Of a DNA stretch of 64,000 bases, positions 15,368 to 23,225 are shown one piece after another. Source of the stretch: Kingella_B sp963529665 (lineage in GTDB: Bacteria; Pseudomonadota; Gammaproteobacteria; Burkholderiales; Neisseriaceae); NCBI GenBank assembly GCA_963529665.1, contig CAUSAG010000005.1, forward strand, positions 1-64,000. Direction: 5' to 3'. Under the pieces are notes generated by a model that was given only the letters and a program-made list of their open reading frames with translations, did not search any database and was not told where the DNA came from. The first letter of the stretch is position 1; each line of letters starts with the position of its first letter. The position numbers and the translations under genes are program-made.

Positions 15368-16057
15368 TTATTTTTTATCAAAATCAATAATCTCCGACAC
15401 CATACTTTTCTTGGCAACCAAGCTCAGTTGCAGCGCGGCAAGCTGGCTAAACAGTTTGTCTTTTTTCACTTCGGGATTTTTTTGCAGTGCGGTAAACACG
15501 CGCTTGGCTTCGTCAAACCGCCCCAGCTTGCGCAGCATTTCGCCGCGCAAAAATTGCGTGTTAATGGCATCTTTGCTGCTGATTGCCTTGTTTGCCAACA
15601 CTTTATCGGCATATTCCAGCGTTTTGCTAAACGATTCTTGGCTCTCGCTTTGCCAACTGGCTTGCAGAAAAATATTCATCATTTGCTGGGCATCTTGGTT
15701 TTCGCCTGCCAGCTCCATCATGCGCCCCCACGCAAAATAGCTGGGCGATTGCGCGGCGATTTTTTGGTATTCCGCGCTGTTCACCACGCGCTCAAATTTC
15801 GCTAATTCTTCTTTGCTAAACGTGTCTTTAAACATCACAAACTTATTGCCCGGGCATTGCGCGATGGAAAAGGGCGCGGCGATTGGTCCGACTGGGCGCG
15901 TGTCGGTCATCATGCCGAAGCTGGTGCCCGATGTATCCATCACTTGGGTGAATGTTTCGCCGCCAATTGGGCAGGTGAATTTTTGCTCGGCGGCGGTGTG
16001 CGCCCATGCGGATGCGCTGGTGGCGGTAAACAGAAGGGCAAGCAGCTTGGTTTTCAT
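15368..16057 (-). CDS. Periplasmic protein with N-terminal CPIGG motif and helical repeats
   Basis: A 229-residue product with a signal peptide (cleavage near SAWA-HT, about residue 19). Next comes KFTCPIGGETF, which resembles the start of DUF2225-like small zinc or thiol domains with a second Cys at IAQCPGNKF. The C-terminal half (about 95-215) is helical, with TPR-like spacing. No precise family was recognised. It stands alone, convergent with hemA; possible roles in envelope assembly are speculation. Confidence 0.75.
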   Translation of the reverse strand: MKTKLLALLFTATSASAWAHTAAEQKFTCPIGGETFTQVMDTSGTSFGMMTDTRPVGPIAAPFSIAQCPGNKFVMFKDTFSKEELAKFERVVNSAEYQKIAAQSPSYFAWGRMMELAGENQDAQQMMNIFLQASWQSESQESFSKTLEYADKVLANKAISSKDAINTQFLRGEMLRKLGRFDEAKRVFTALQKNPEVKKDKLFSQLAALQLSLVAKKSMVSEIIDFDKK

Positions 16058-16124
16058 GGGATTCCTTTCGTTCTGGGGATGCGATGAAGGGGCGGATTGT
16101 AAGGGGTTTTAGGCAGCCTGAAAA

Positions 16125-16940
16125 TTATTTATCCGTGCGCTGGCGCAGAAAAGTGGCGAAGCGCGGCGTGCCTTTATTGGTGAAGCCGCGGTATTTATAG
16201 GTGATGGTGCTGCCGATTTTAGGCGGATTTTTGCGCTCGGCATCTTTAAAACCCGAGCCGATGCGAAATTCGCCTAGCTGGTTTTTGCACGACAACGCGC
16301 CGAGCATGCCTGCGTATTTGCCTTTGCCTTCATGGTGTTGTGTTACCACGCATTCGGCATCGTGCGCGGATTTGAGTTTTAGCAAATTGCTACTGCGCCC
16401 GCCTTGATACGGCACGTTTGGATTACGCAGCATCACGCCTTCGCCGCCTTGTGCTTCAATTTCGCGCAAAAATTGCCGCGCGTGGGCTTCGTCTTTAACG
16501 GGCGTTTGCGGCAGCACGACAAAATTGGCGTTGGGATGCTTCGCCAGATATTGCTTTGCCTTGTCTAGCCGTTGATACAAATTGCCGCTTTCGTTTGGCG
16601 CATCAAACACATAGAGCTTGATGCCTTGCCACGAATGCCCCGTTGTGCGCACCGCCGCCGACACAGCTTCAAACTTGCCGCGCCCAATATACAATTCGCC
16701 ATCCAAGGCAAAGGGCGGAAAGTTTTGCGTGAAGCCTGCGGGCGGCGTGAACACATTGCCTTGGCGGCTAATCAATTGCTTGCCATCCCAATAGGCGCGC
16801 ACGCCGTCTAGCTTTTCGCTCATCGCCCAGCCTTGGATATTTTGGTTTTTGTATTCTTGCGCGAGGATGAGATTGGGCGCGGCTTGGGCGAGAGAAATGG
16901 ATGCAACAAGGGTGAATAGGGGGAGAGATGTATGGCGCAT
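16125..16940 (-). CDS. Periplasmic ATP-dependent DNA ligase LigE
   Basis: A 271-residue minimal ATP-dependent ligase. A signal peptide (MRHTSLPLFTLVASISLAQA-AP) directs it to the periplasm. The adenylation domain carries the catalytic Lys43 in MSEKLDGVRAYW, followed by SRQGN, the family LDGELY and GEGVMLR, and the OB-fold domain (FRIGSGF...). LigE enzymes of naturally competent Neisseriaceae seal nicks outside the cytoplasm and have been linked to extracellular DNA and transformation. It is divergent from a secreted nuclease gene 213 bp away. Confidence 0.92.
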   Translation of the reverse strand: MRHTSLPLFTLVASISLAQAAPNLILAQEYKNQNIQGWAMSEKLDGVRAYWDGKQLISRQGNVFTPPAGFTQNFPPFALDGELYIGRGKFEAVSAAVRTTGHSWQGIKLYVFDAPNESGNLYQRLDKAKQYLAKHPNANFVVLPQTPVKDEAHARQFLREIEAQGGEGVMLRNPNVPYQGGRSSNLLKLKSAHDAECVVTQHHEGKGKYAGMLGALSCKNQLGEFRIGSGFKDAERKNPPKIGSTITYKYRGFTNKGTPRFATFLRQRTDK

Positions 16941-17087
16941 AAGATTTCCTTTGAATGATAGATGGCGGCGAAGGCAGCCTGAAATAATGCGGCAGCGGTT
17001 GAACGGGCTTTTGGCATGGCGCGCAATGCCGTAAACTTCGCCCGCCGTGGCAGCCGCGATTTGTTTCGTAGAAGACTATAAACCCGC

Positions 17088-17125
17088 TTTAGCTTCGCAA
17101 CTCCGCTGCGCTACGCAGGCTGCCT
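17088..17125. repeat. Dispersed repeat, TTTAGCTTCGCAACTCCGC type, copy 2
   Basis: Differs from copy 1 by one base in the middle. It lies 28 bp upstream of the nuclease gene, where it may form part of the promoter region. Confidence 0.8.
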
Positions 17126-17153
17126 ATTTTGTTTTTTGTAAACGATTTAAACC

Positions 17154-17669
17154 ATGAAACATATACTTATTTTGCTTGCGCTGGGGCTGCCGCTGATTGG
17201 CTGCGCCCAGCCTGTTGCGCACTACACCGCCCGCGTTACCAGCGTGCACGATGGCGATACGGTGCGTGTTGTTGATCAACATGGTGCCAAACGTCGCATC
17301 CGCCTTGCTTATATTGATGCGCCCGAGATGGATCAAGCGCACGGCGTCGCCAGCCGCGATGCGCTGCGGCAGCTGATTGACCAACAAACTGTGCAGCTCA
17401 CCATTCACGATACCGACCGCTACAAGCGTCAAGTCGCCACCATCACGCTGGGTGGGCAAGACATTAACCTTGCGCAAATTCAACATGGCAACGCGTGGCA
17501 CTATCGCAGCATTGCGCGCAAGCATCAGGACAAGGCGGATTTTGCGCGATACCGCCAAGCCGAGACGCAGGCGCAGCAGGAGCGAGTAGGCTTGTGGCGC
17601 AGTAGCCAGCCGCTTGCGCCGTGGATGCATCGGCGACAACAACGCGAGATGCGGGGCGATTATCCGTAG
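17154..17669 (+). CDS. Thermonuclease-family lipoprotein
   Basis: A 171-residue secreted staphylococcal-nuclease homologue. A lipobox LIGC (Cys17) follows a hydrophobic signal, so it is probably anchored to an envelope membrane. Catalytic-domain motifs: VHDGDTVRVV, RIRLAYIDAPE, DRYKRQVA and QERVGLW, containing the Arg, Asp and Glu expected for Ca-dependent phosphodiesterase activity. Its neighbour is the periplasmic ligase LigE, divergently transcribed. A joint role in incoming or extracellular DNA is inferred from location. Confidence 0.9.
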   Translation: MKHILILLALGLPLIGCAQPVAHYTARVTSVHDGDTVRVVDQHGAKRRIRLAYIDAPEMDQAHGVASRDALRQLIDQQTVQLTIHDTDRYKRQVATITLGGQDINLAQIQHGNAWHYRSIARKHQDKADFARYRQAETQAQQERVGLWRSSQPLAPWMHRRQQREMRGDYP

Positions 17670-17730
17670 GCAGCCTGAAAATGGTTTTGCCGAAGCTGGC
17701 TTCATTTGTTTTAACTTCGGTGCGGCCTTT

Positions 17731-17780
17731 GGTTTTCAGGCTGCCTTTGTTTCCCTAACCCAAAGGCAGCCTGAAAACGC
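17731..17780. terminator. Uptake-sequence hairpin after the nuclease gene
   Basis: TTTTCAGGCTGCCTTTG pairs perfectly with CAAAGGCAGCCTGAAAA across an 11-base loop, between convergent genes. Confidence 0.65.
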
Positions 17781-17836
17781 TGTTCAACTCAATCACACAA
17801 GGGCAGATTCTCGCTGCTCTTTTTGTTTGCACGCGA

Positions 17837-18568
17837 TTAGGGCAGCGGCAACGCCTTGCCTGCTTCGCCGATAATCTGCAAGCCGCCGATTAGGTTGTAG
17901 CGCAGCAGCGTGGCGCTGGCGTTGGGCACGCTGCGATAGGGGATGGCTTGCGGGTTGATACTGCGCAGCAGCGCGGTAATCGCCATGCCGTGGGAGACGA
18001 TTAACACGTTGGGCGTTGGGATTTCGCCGCTGCTTTCGGTTTTCAGGCTGCCTTGGGCTGAACGCGCAAGGCTGTTGGCAATAATGTGCTGAATGCCGCG
18101 ATGTAGGCGCTGGATAAACTGGCTTTCTTGCTCGGCGCGTGGGTCTATGCGGTGGAGCGTGTGCATCAGTTTGTTGTTGCTGTGTTTGCCGCTGCGGTAG
18201 TCGGCAAGCCAGTCTTCCACGTTGCCGTAGCCGAGTTCTTGCGCGATGGTTTGGTGGATGCGGGCGGAAGGCTGTCCTTCAAACGAGCCGAAGTGGTATT
18301 CGCGCAAATCGTCCAAGGGCGCAGGTGCGATGTGCGGCTGCTGCGTGTGTTGCAGGATGATTTGCGCGGTGGCAGCGGTGCGCGGGCTGGTGCTGCAATA
18401 GGCGGCAGCAAAGCGGATTTGGGCTTGGGCGATGGCGTTGCCCGTTTGCGCGGCGCCTGCTTTGCCTTCGGCGGTGAGCGGGGAATCGCACCAGCCTTGC
18501 ACGATGCCTGCGGTGTTGTATTCGGTTTGCCCGTGGCGGATGAGATAGAGATTGAGCGTGGTGGGCAT
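17837..18568 (-). CDS. Histidine phosphatase superfamily protein (phosphoglycerate mutase-like)
   Basis: A 243-residue cytosolic phosphatase or mutase-like enzyme. The catalytic motif LIRHGQTEYN lies at about residues 8-17, the second conserved His in LIVSHGMAI, and REYHFGSFEG is the usual acidic/Arg segment. An in-frame uptake sequence inserts QGSLKTE just before the second His motif. Homologues act on sugar phosphates or nucleotides; the substrate cannot be told from sequence. Confidence 0.88.
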   Translation of the reverse strand: MPTTLNLYLIRHGQTEYNTAGIVQGWCDSPLTAEGKAGAAQTGNAIAQAQIRFAAAYCSTSPRTAATAQIILQHTQQPHIAPAPLDDLREYHFGSFEGQPSARIHQTIAQELGYGNVEDWLADYRSGKHSNNKLMHTLHRIDPRAEQESQFIQRLHRGIQHIIANSLARSAQGSLKTESSGEIPTPNVLIVSHGMAITALLRSINPQAIPYRSVPNASATLLRYNLIGGLQIIGEAGKALPLP

Positions 18569-18757
18569 AGGGTTCTCTTTTGGTTGGGTTTGTTTAACGG
18601 TGTTTCAGGCTGCCTTGGGATGTTTGGGGCAGCCTGAAAACGCGTTTGCGGGCTGTTGCGAAGTGAAAAGCGCAAACTGCAATGGGGTTAAAACAGTTGA
18701 ACAAGATAAACCAAAGACAGCCTGAAACAATAACCCCATTTCAGGCTGCCTTTTGCG

Positions 18758-19348
18758 CTATGCCACCCAGCCATAGACCCCATAAGCCAAGCAACCGAGC
18801 AGCGCGCCTGCGGGCAGGTCTATCAGATAATGCTGCTTGGTGTAGATGCACGATAGGGCGATAAACAGGGGGAACAGCAAGCCCCACGCGCCCAAGCTGC
18901 TCCATGCGTGCAAGGTGGTGAGCATGGCAACGGAAACGTGCATGCTGGGAAAACAGTTGGTGGATTGGTCAAATTTTTGCACAAACAATAGAAATTTTTC
19001 GGAATAGGTTTTGCCCGTGTTGATGCTGCGCCAATGCTCGGGCGTGGAGACGGGAAACAGCCAGAAAAAAATCATCTGCATAAACAGCAATACCAAAAAG
19101 CTGAACGCCATTTTGTTGAAATGGGCGCTGTCTTCGGCAAGCAGGTTCAGATACAAAATGGCGGGGTAATACAAAAAGCTGTACACCCAAGACCATTGCG
19201 GTTTGAACGGGATGGATTCATCAATGGGCGAGCGCCAAACAATCGGCTTGCGCAGCGGATGGCGTTGCGTGAAAAAATAAAATTGATAAGCGCCCACAAT
19301 TAAGATGCTGCTTAACACGAGATTAACAAAATAATCGCTCAATTCCAT
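18758..19348 (-). CDS. PAP2-superfamily membrane phosphatase
   Basis: A 196-residue integral membrane protein with about six hydrophobic segments. The PAP2/Aur1-type catalytic motifs are CFPSMHVSVAML and KQHYLIDLPAGALLG, with the catalytic His and Asp. Such enzymes dephosphorylate lipid phosphates such as undecaprenyl pyrophosphate, or transfer phospho-head groups. MELSD at 19348 was chosen as start; the longer frame upstream has no membrane-protein character. Confidence 0.85.
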   Translation of the reverse strand: MELSDYFVNLVLSSILIVGAYQFYFFTQRHPLRKPIVWRSPIDESIPFKPQWSWVYSFLYYPAILYLNLLAEDSAHFNKMAFSFLVLLFMQMIFFWLFPVSTPEHWRSINTGKTYSEKFLLFVQKFDQSTNCFPSMHVSVAMLTTLHAWSSLGAWGLLFPLFIALSCIYTKQHYLIDLPAGALLGCLAYGVYGWVA

Positions 19349-19439
19349 GAGTTGCGTTCCTTGGGTTTGAAAGCGGCTGATGCTGCCTGAAAACAAGGCT
19401 TTGTGCAAGGTTTTCAGGCTGCCTTGGGCGCGAAACGGC

Positions 19440-19445
19440 TATAAT
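19440..19445 (+). promoter_or_regulatory. -10 box of ubiX
   Basis: TATAAT 31 bp before the ubiX start, preceded by an inverted uptake sequence at about 19411-19424 and no good -35 box. Confidence 0.45.
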
Positions 19446-19476
19446 CGCGCATTTTTTGAGTTTACGAGTGAGCAAG

Positions 19477-20046
19477 ATGGTTCAACGTTTGATTATTGGC
19501 ATCAGCGGCGCAAGTGGCTTTGCGTATGGCTACAAGGCATTGCAATTGCTGCAACCGCTGGCGCAGATTGAAACGCATTTGGTGGTTTCCAAAGGGGCGG
19601 AACTCACCCGCGCTGCGGAAACCGCGCTCAGCCGCGACGAAGTGTGCGCGCTGGCGGATGTGGTGCACCCGATTGGCAACTTGGCGGCGAGCATCGCCAG
19701 CGGCTCGTTCCGCACGGCGGGTATGCTGGTTGCGCCCTGCTCCATGCGCACGCTCTCGGCAATCGCCCATGCCACAAGCGACAATTTGCTCACGCGCGCG
19801 GCGGATGTAACGCTGAAAGAGCGGCGACGGCTGGTGTTGATGGTGCGCGAAACGCCGCTTAATCTGGCGCATTTAGACAATATGCGCCGCGTGAGCGAAA
19901 TGGGCGGCATCGCGTTTCCGCCTGTGCCCGCGTTATACACGCAGCCTGAAAGCGTGGACGATGTGATCACGCAAAGCGTGGCACGCGCGCTGGGCTTGCT
20001 GGACGTGCAACTGGATGCGCTTAAAACATGGCAGCCTGAAAAATAA
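19477..20046 (+). CDS. ubiX: Flavin prenyltransferase UbiX
   Basis: Makes prenylated FMN, the cofactor of the ubiquinone decarboxylase UbiD. It has 189 residues. Motifs: LIIGISGASGFAYGYKAL at the N-terminus (FMN binding), LVVSKGAELTRAAE, APCSMRTLSAIAHATSDNLLTRAADVTLKERRRLVLMVRETPL (conserved signature). The ATG at 19477 was preferred to an upstream alternative start because the family starts there. The last residues WQPEK are encoded by an uptake sequence. Confidence 0.95.
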   Translation: MVQRLIIGISGASGFAYGYKALQLLQPLAQIETHLVVSKGAELTRAAETALSRDEVCALADVVHPIGNLAASIASGSFRTAGMLVAPCSMRTLSAIAHATSDNLLTRAADVTLKERRRLVLMVRETPLNLAHLDNMRRVSEMGGIAFPPVPALYTQPESVDDVITQSVARALGLLDVQLDALKTWQPEK

Positions 20047-20118
20047 GCGCCCATCTTGATTTTTAGGCAGCCTGAAACTATATAGCAGCCCACTGTTTAC
20101 ATTATTTAAGGAAATAAA

Positions 20119-20997
20119 ATGAACAATCAACGCACGCGTTTTATCTTTGACGAGCAGCCCATTCGCGGCATTCATGTTCAGCTATCGGATGTTTGGCAAC
20201 ACATCGCCCAGCAAAAAAATTATCCCAAAGCCATCCGCCGCGCCTTGGGCGAATTGCTGGCAGCGGGCGCGATTTTATCCAGCAATTTGAAACTGGATGG
20301 CACGCTGATTGTGCAAGTGCAAGGGCAAGGCAGCCTGAAAATGCTGGTGGTGGAAGCCACATCCGAAGACACCGTTCGCGCCACCGCCCGCTGGGACGAA
20401 ACCGCCGCCATTGCCGATGATGCCGATTTAACCCAACTGTTGGGCGATAACAGCGTGTTTGCGCTCACCGTGCAGCCGAAAAACGGCGAGCCTTGGCAAG
20501 GCGTGGTGCCGCTAGAAGGTGGCAGCATTGCCGATATGCTGATGCACTACATGACACGCAGCGAGCAATTGCAAACCCACATCGCCCTCGCCGCAGACGA
20601 CAACTATGTGGGCGGCTTGCTGCTGCAACGCCTGCCCGAACAAGAGCTGGACGATGCCGCATGGGAACACGTTACCACGCTCGCCAGCACGCTCACCGCC
20701 ACCGAGCTGCTGCATCTGGACGCGCAAAACCTGCTCTACCGCCTGTTCCACGAAACGCCGCCGCGCGTGTTCCCTGCGGAAAACTTGGAATTTGCCTGCA
20801 CTTGCTCGCGCGGCAAAGTGAGCGATATGCTGCTGATGCTGGGCGGCGAAGAAGTGGGCAACGTGGTTGCCGAAGAAGGCAGCATCACGGTGGATTGCGA
20901 TTTTTGCAACCAACACTACACTTTCGATGAAACCGATATTAACGCGCTGTTTGGCATGGATGTGGTGGCGGCGGTGCGAGAGCATCATGCGCATTAA
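20119..20997 (+). CDS. hslO: Redox-regulated chaperone Hsp33
   Basis: A 292-residue cytosolic holdase activated by oxidation. The C-terminal redox switch is intact: CTCSRG and, after a spacer, CDFCNQ, together binding zinc in the reduced state. RFIFDEQPIRGIHVQL starts the N-terminal chaperone domain. An in-frame uptake sequence encodes QGSLKML (about residues 72-78), which here coincides with a conserved family position. It has its own ribosome binding site (AAGGAA). Confidence 0.95.
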   Translation: MNNQRTRFIFDEQPIRGIHVQLSDVWQHIAQQKNYPKAIRRALGELLAAGAILSSNLKLDGTLIVQVQGQGSLKMLVVEATSEDTVRATARWDETAAIADDADLTQLLGDNSVFALTVQPKNGEPWQGVVPLEGGSIADMLMHYMTRSEQLQTHIALAADDNYVGGLLLQRLPEQELDDAAWEHVTTLASTLTATELLHLDAQNLLYRLFHETPPRVFPAENLEFACTCSRGKVSDMLLMLGGEEVGNVVAEEGSITVDCDFCNQHYTFDETDINALFGMDVVAAVREHHAH

Positions 20998-21211
20998 ACC
21001 GCGTTGTGATTTTCAGGCTGCCTTGGTTGATTAGATGGGCAGCCTGAAAAGTTGTGGGTCGGGCATTTATGCCCGATAAATTCTGTTTACAAAGGATGAG
21101 TATCTGATGTTTGCCAGATAGGCAGCCTGAAAAGTGGGTTAGCGGTGATATGAACACGCGGGCTTCTGCATCCTCGCCACGTTATCGTTGTTGGCATCAA
21201 ATCAAACACAC

Positions 21212-21250
21212 AAAGGCAGCCTGAAACTGATTTTCAGGCTGCCTTTTGCT
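21212..21250. terminator. Uptake-sequence hairpin before the porin gene (convergent)
   Basis: AAAGGCAGCCTGAAACTGA and its inverted partner to 21250 form a stem with a 4-6 base loop and a T-rich end. The rest of 20998-21270 holds three further uptake sequences and no gene. Confidence 0.65.
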
Positions 21251-21270
21251 TTATGGTTTATCCCACGCAA

Positions 21271-22719
21271 TCAATCAAATTTGTAAGTGTATTGCATGCC
21301 TAAAATAGTGGCAGATGCTTTAAATTTGGCAGAAGTCGCCCCTTTGCTGTCCACATCCGTGCCGATGGCGCGTGGCGCATTGAAGCGGCTGCTGTTGATG
21401 TGCACATACGAGAGCGCGGTGTCAAAAACATGGCGTTTTTTGTAGGCATAGCGCGCGCCCACGGAGAACCATAGGCGGTTGGCATCGGGCATGGTGTTCA
21501 AGCGATCTGCCGCGCTTTTCACGGGGCTTTGGTCAAAGGCGATGCCCGCGCGCAGTTGCAAGGGTTCGCTGTATTGATACGAGCCACCGAGCGCAACTTT
21601 ATAGGTGTTGCGCCAGTTGGGCGAGATGGTGGTGCGGTCGGATTGCCCGTTGATCACGTTTTTGCTGTTGCCAAAAATCAGGTCGGCTTTGTTGAACCGG
21701 CTGTGGCGCGTCCAGGTGATGTCGCCGAATAGATTGAGCTTGTCGTTGGCGCGATACATGGCGTGCAGCGAGAGCGATTCGGGCGTGGTGATGTGCACTG
21801 ATGCATCTTCGCTGGGCAGATAGCCGCGCCCTGCGCCCAAGGGCGTGTTGGTGGTGGTGGGTGATTGGATGTAGTTCGCCAATGCAGGTGCTTTCACCAC
21901 CGCGCCCGCAGGCTGCCATTTTGCCGTGCCTTTCAGGTTGTGGCTGATTTTGGAGCGGTAGGCAACGCCCACGCGCAATTTGTCGTTCACATCAAACATC
22001 CAGCCCAAATGGTAGCCAAAGCCCCAATCGTGTCCTTTCACATCGCCACGCCCTTGCCAGTTGGCGCGGTTGGTGGTGGTGGCAGCAGGGATGCCTTGTC
22101 GTTGCAATACGGCGGCGGTGGCTGCCAGTACGCGGTCGTTGCGCGCGGCGCTCCAATCGGCGTATTTGGTCAGCTCGGCTTCCGAATATTGGGCAATCAC
22201 GCCTACGGCAAACGAATGCTGCTCGTTGAATTTGAAGGCAACGGCAGGTTCAAGCGCGATGCTGGTTAGCCCGAGTTTTTTGATGTTGTAGCGCAGCACG
22301 GAATCGTCTTGATAATTGGTTTTGGAGCCGAAGGGGATATACATCCCCATGCCGAGCGTTACGTGGTCGTTGAGCTTGTATGCGCCGTAAACATGGGGCG
22401 CGGCGGTGGTTTTGGTGATTTTGCCGCTGGTTGCGCCTTGCACGTTGCCGCCTTGGTAATAGGTGGCGCGGGCGTCTTTGTATTTGAGCGATGGCGCAAC
22501 GATGTTGAGCGCGCCTGTAATCTCGGCTTTGCCGTCTAGGTGGGTTAAACCAGCGGGGTTGTAGAACAAGGTGCTGGCATCGGCGGCTTCGGCTGCGGCG
22601 GCGTTGGCGGTGCTTTGCGCGCCCACCGATTGCGTGCCGAAATGGTAGCCCGATGCGGCGGCGTGTTGCGCGAGCGCGATGCCGATAACAGCGGCGGTGA
22701 TTTTAATGTGTGTTTTCAT
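21271..22719 (-). CDS. FadL/OmpP1-family outer-membrane transporter
   Basis: A 482-residue beta-barrel. A signal peptide (MKTHIKITAAVIGIALAQHAAA-SG) leads to the FadL N-terminal hatch SGYHFGTQSVGAQSTANAAAAEAADASTLFYNPAGLTHL, containing the family NPA motif. Barrel strands follow up to the C-terminal ...ILGMQYTYKFD with terminal aromatic residues. FadL proteins carry hydrophobic compounds such as fatty acids over the outer membrane. MKTHIK at 22719 was chosen as start because the signal peptide begins there. Confidence 0.9.
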   Translation of the reverse strand: MKTHIKITAAVIGIALAQHAAASGYHFGTQSVGAQSTANAAAAEAADASTLFYNPAGLTHLDGKAEITGALNIVAPSLKYKDARATYYQGGNVQGATSGKITKTTAAPHVYGAYKLNDHVTLGMGMYIPFGSKTNYQDDSVLRYNIKKLGLTSIALEPAVAFKFNEQHSFAVGVIAQYSEAELTKYADWSAARNDRVLAATAAVLQRQGIPAATTTNRANWQGRGDVKGHDWGFGYHLGWMFDVNDKLRVGVAYRSKISHNLKGTAKWQPAGAVVKAPALANYIQSPTTTNTPLGAGRGYLPSEDASVHITTPESLSLHAMYRANDKLNLFGDITWTRHSRFNKADLIFGNSKNVINGQSDRTTISPNWRNTYKVALGGSYQYSEPLQLRAGIAFDQSPVKSAADRLNTMPDANRLWFSVGARYAYKKRHVFDTALSYVHINSSRFNAPRAIGTDVDSKGATSAKFKASATILGMQYTYKFD

Positions 22720-23225
22720 GGTCATAACCTGTTTAATAGGCAAAAAATTCAGGCGGCGTGAAAGGTTCAGGCTGCCTGATGTAAAGGAGTTAAACTAGAA
22801 GCATTATTCTAGTGGGATTTGTTTGGATTGTGTAGTGCTTTGTTAAGATTTGTGGCGGAAATTTTAGAGAATACGGTATTTTGGGCGCAAAAGGCAGCCT
22901 GAAAACTTTGGCGCAATGGGTTAGCGGTTTGTTGGCAACGCATGGGGGATTGGCGGGCTATTGGGCGATGAGCCGTTGCCGTTCTATGTGGCGTGCCGTG
23001 GGCAAAGCAATGGATTGGGCAGCCTGAAAACGCTTGGCAGCGCGATGGTTGGTTTGCTCGCGGCGGCAGATGGTTTTCAGGCTGCCCTAACGGCTTGCCC
23101 CAAGGCAGCCTGAAAACCGCAAACTCCCACAATAAAACAGGTTTGCGGCTGCGGCGAAATCCATCTTATCCATCTAACAAAAAACCGTTTGGCATTTCCC
23201 AAGCGGTTTTGTTTTTCAGGCTGCC
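22720..23225. other. Gene-free stretch between porin and ABC ATPase genes
   Basis: About 500 bases without a supported gene. It holds uptake sequences near 22770, 22890, 23020, 23075, 23102 and 23214 and a terminator at 23182-23208. Confidence 0.6.
23182..23208 (-). terminator. Intrinsic terminator of the ABC ATPase gene
   Basis: AAACCGTTTGG pairs with CCAAGCGGTTT (one G-U) around a short loop; read on the minus strand the stem is followed by a T tract. It sits 18 bases after the ABC ATPase stop codon. Confidence 0.75.
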
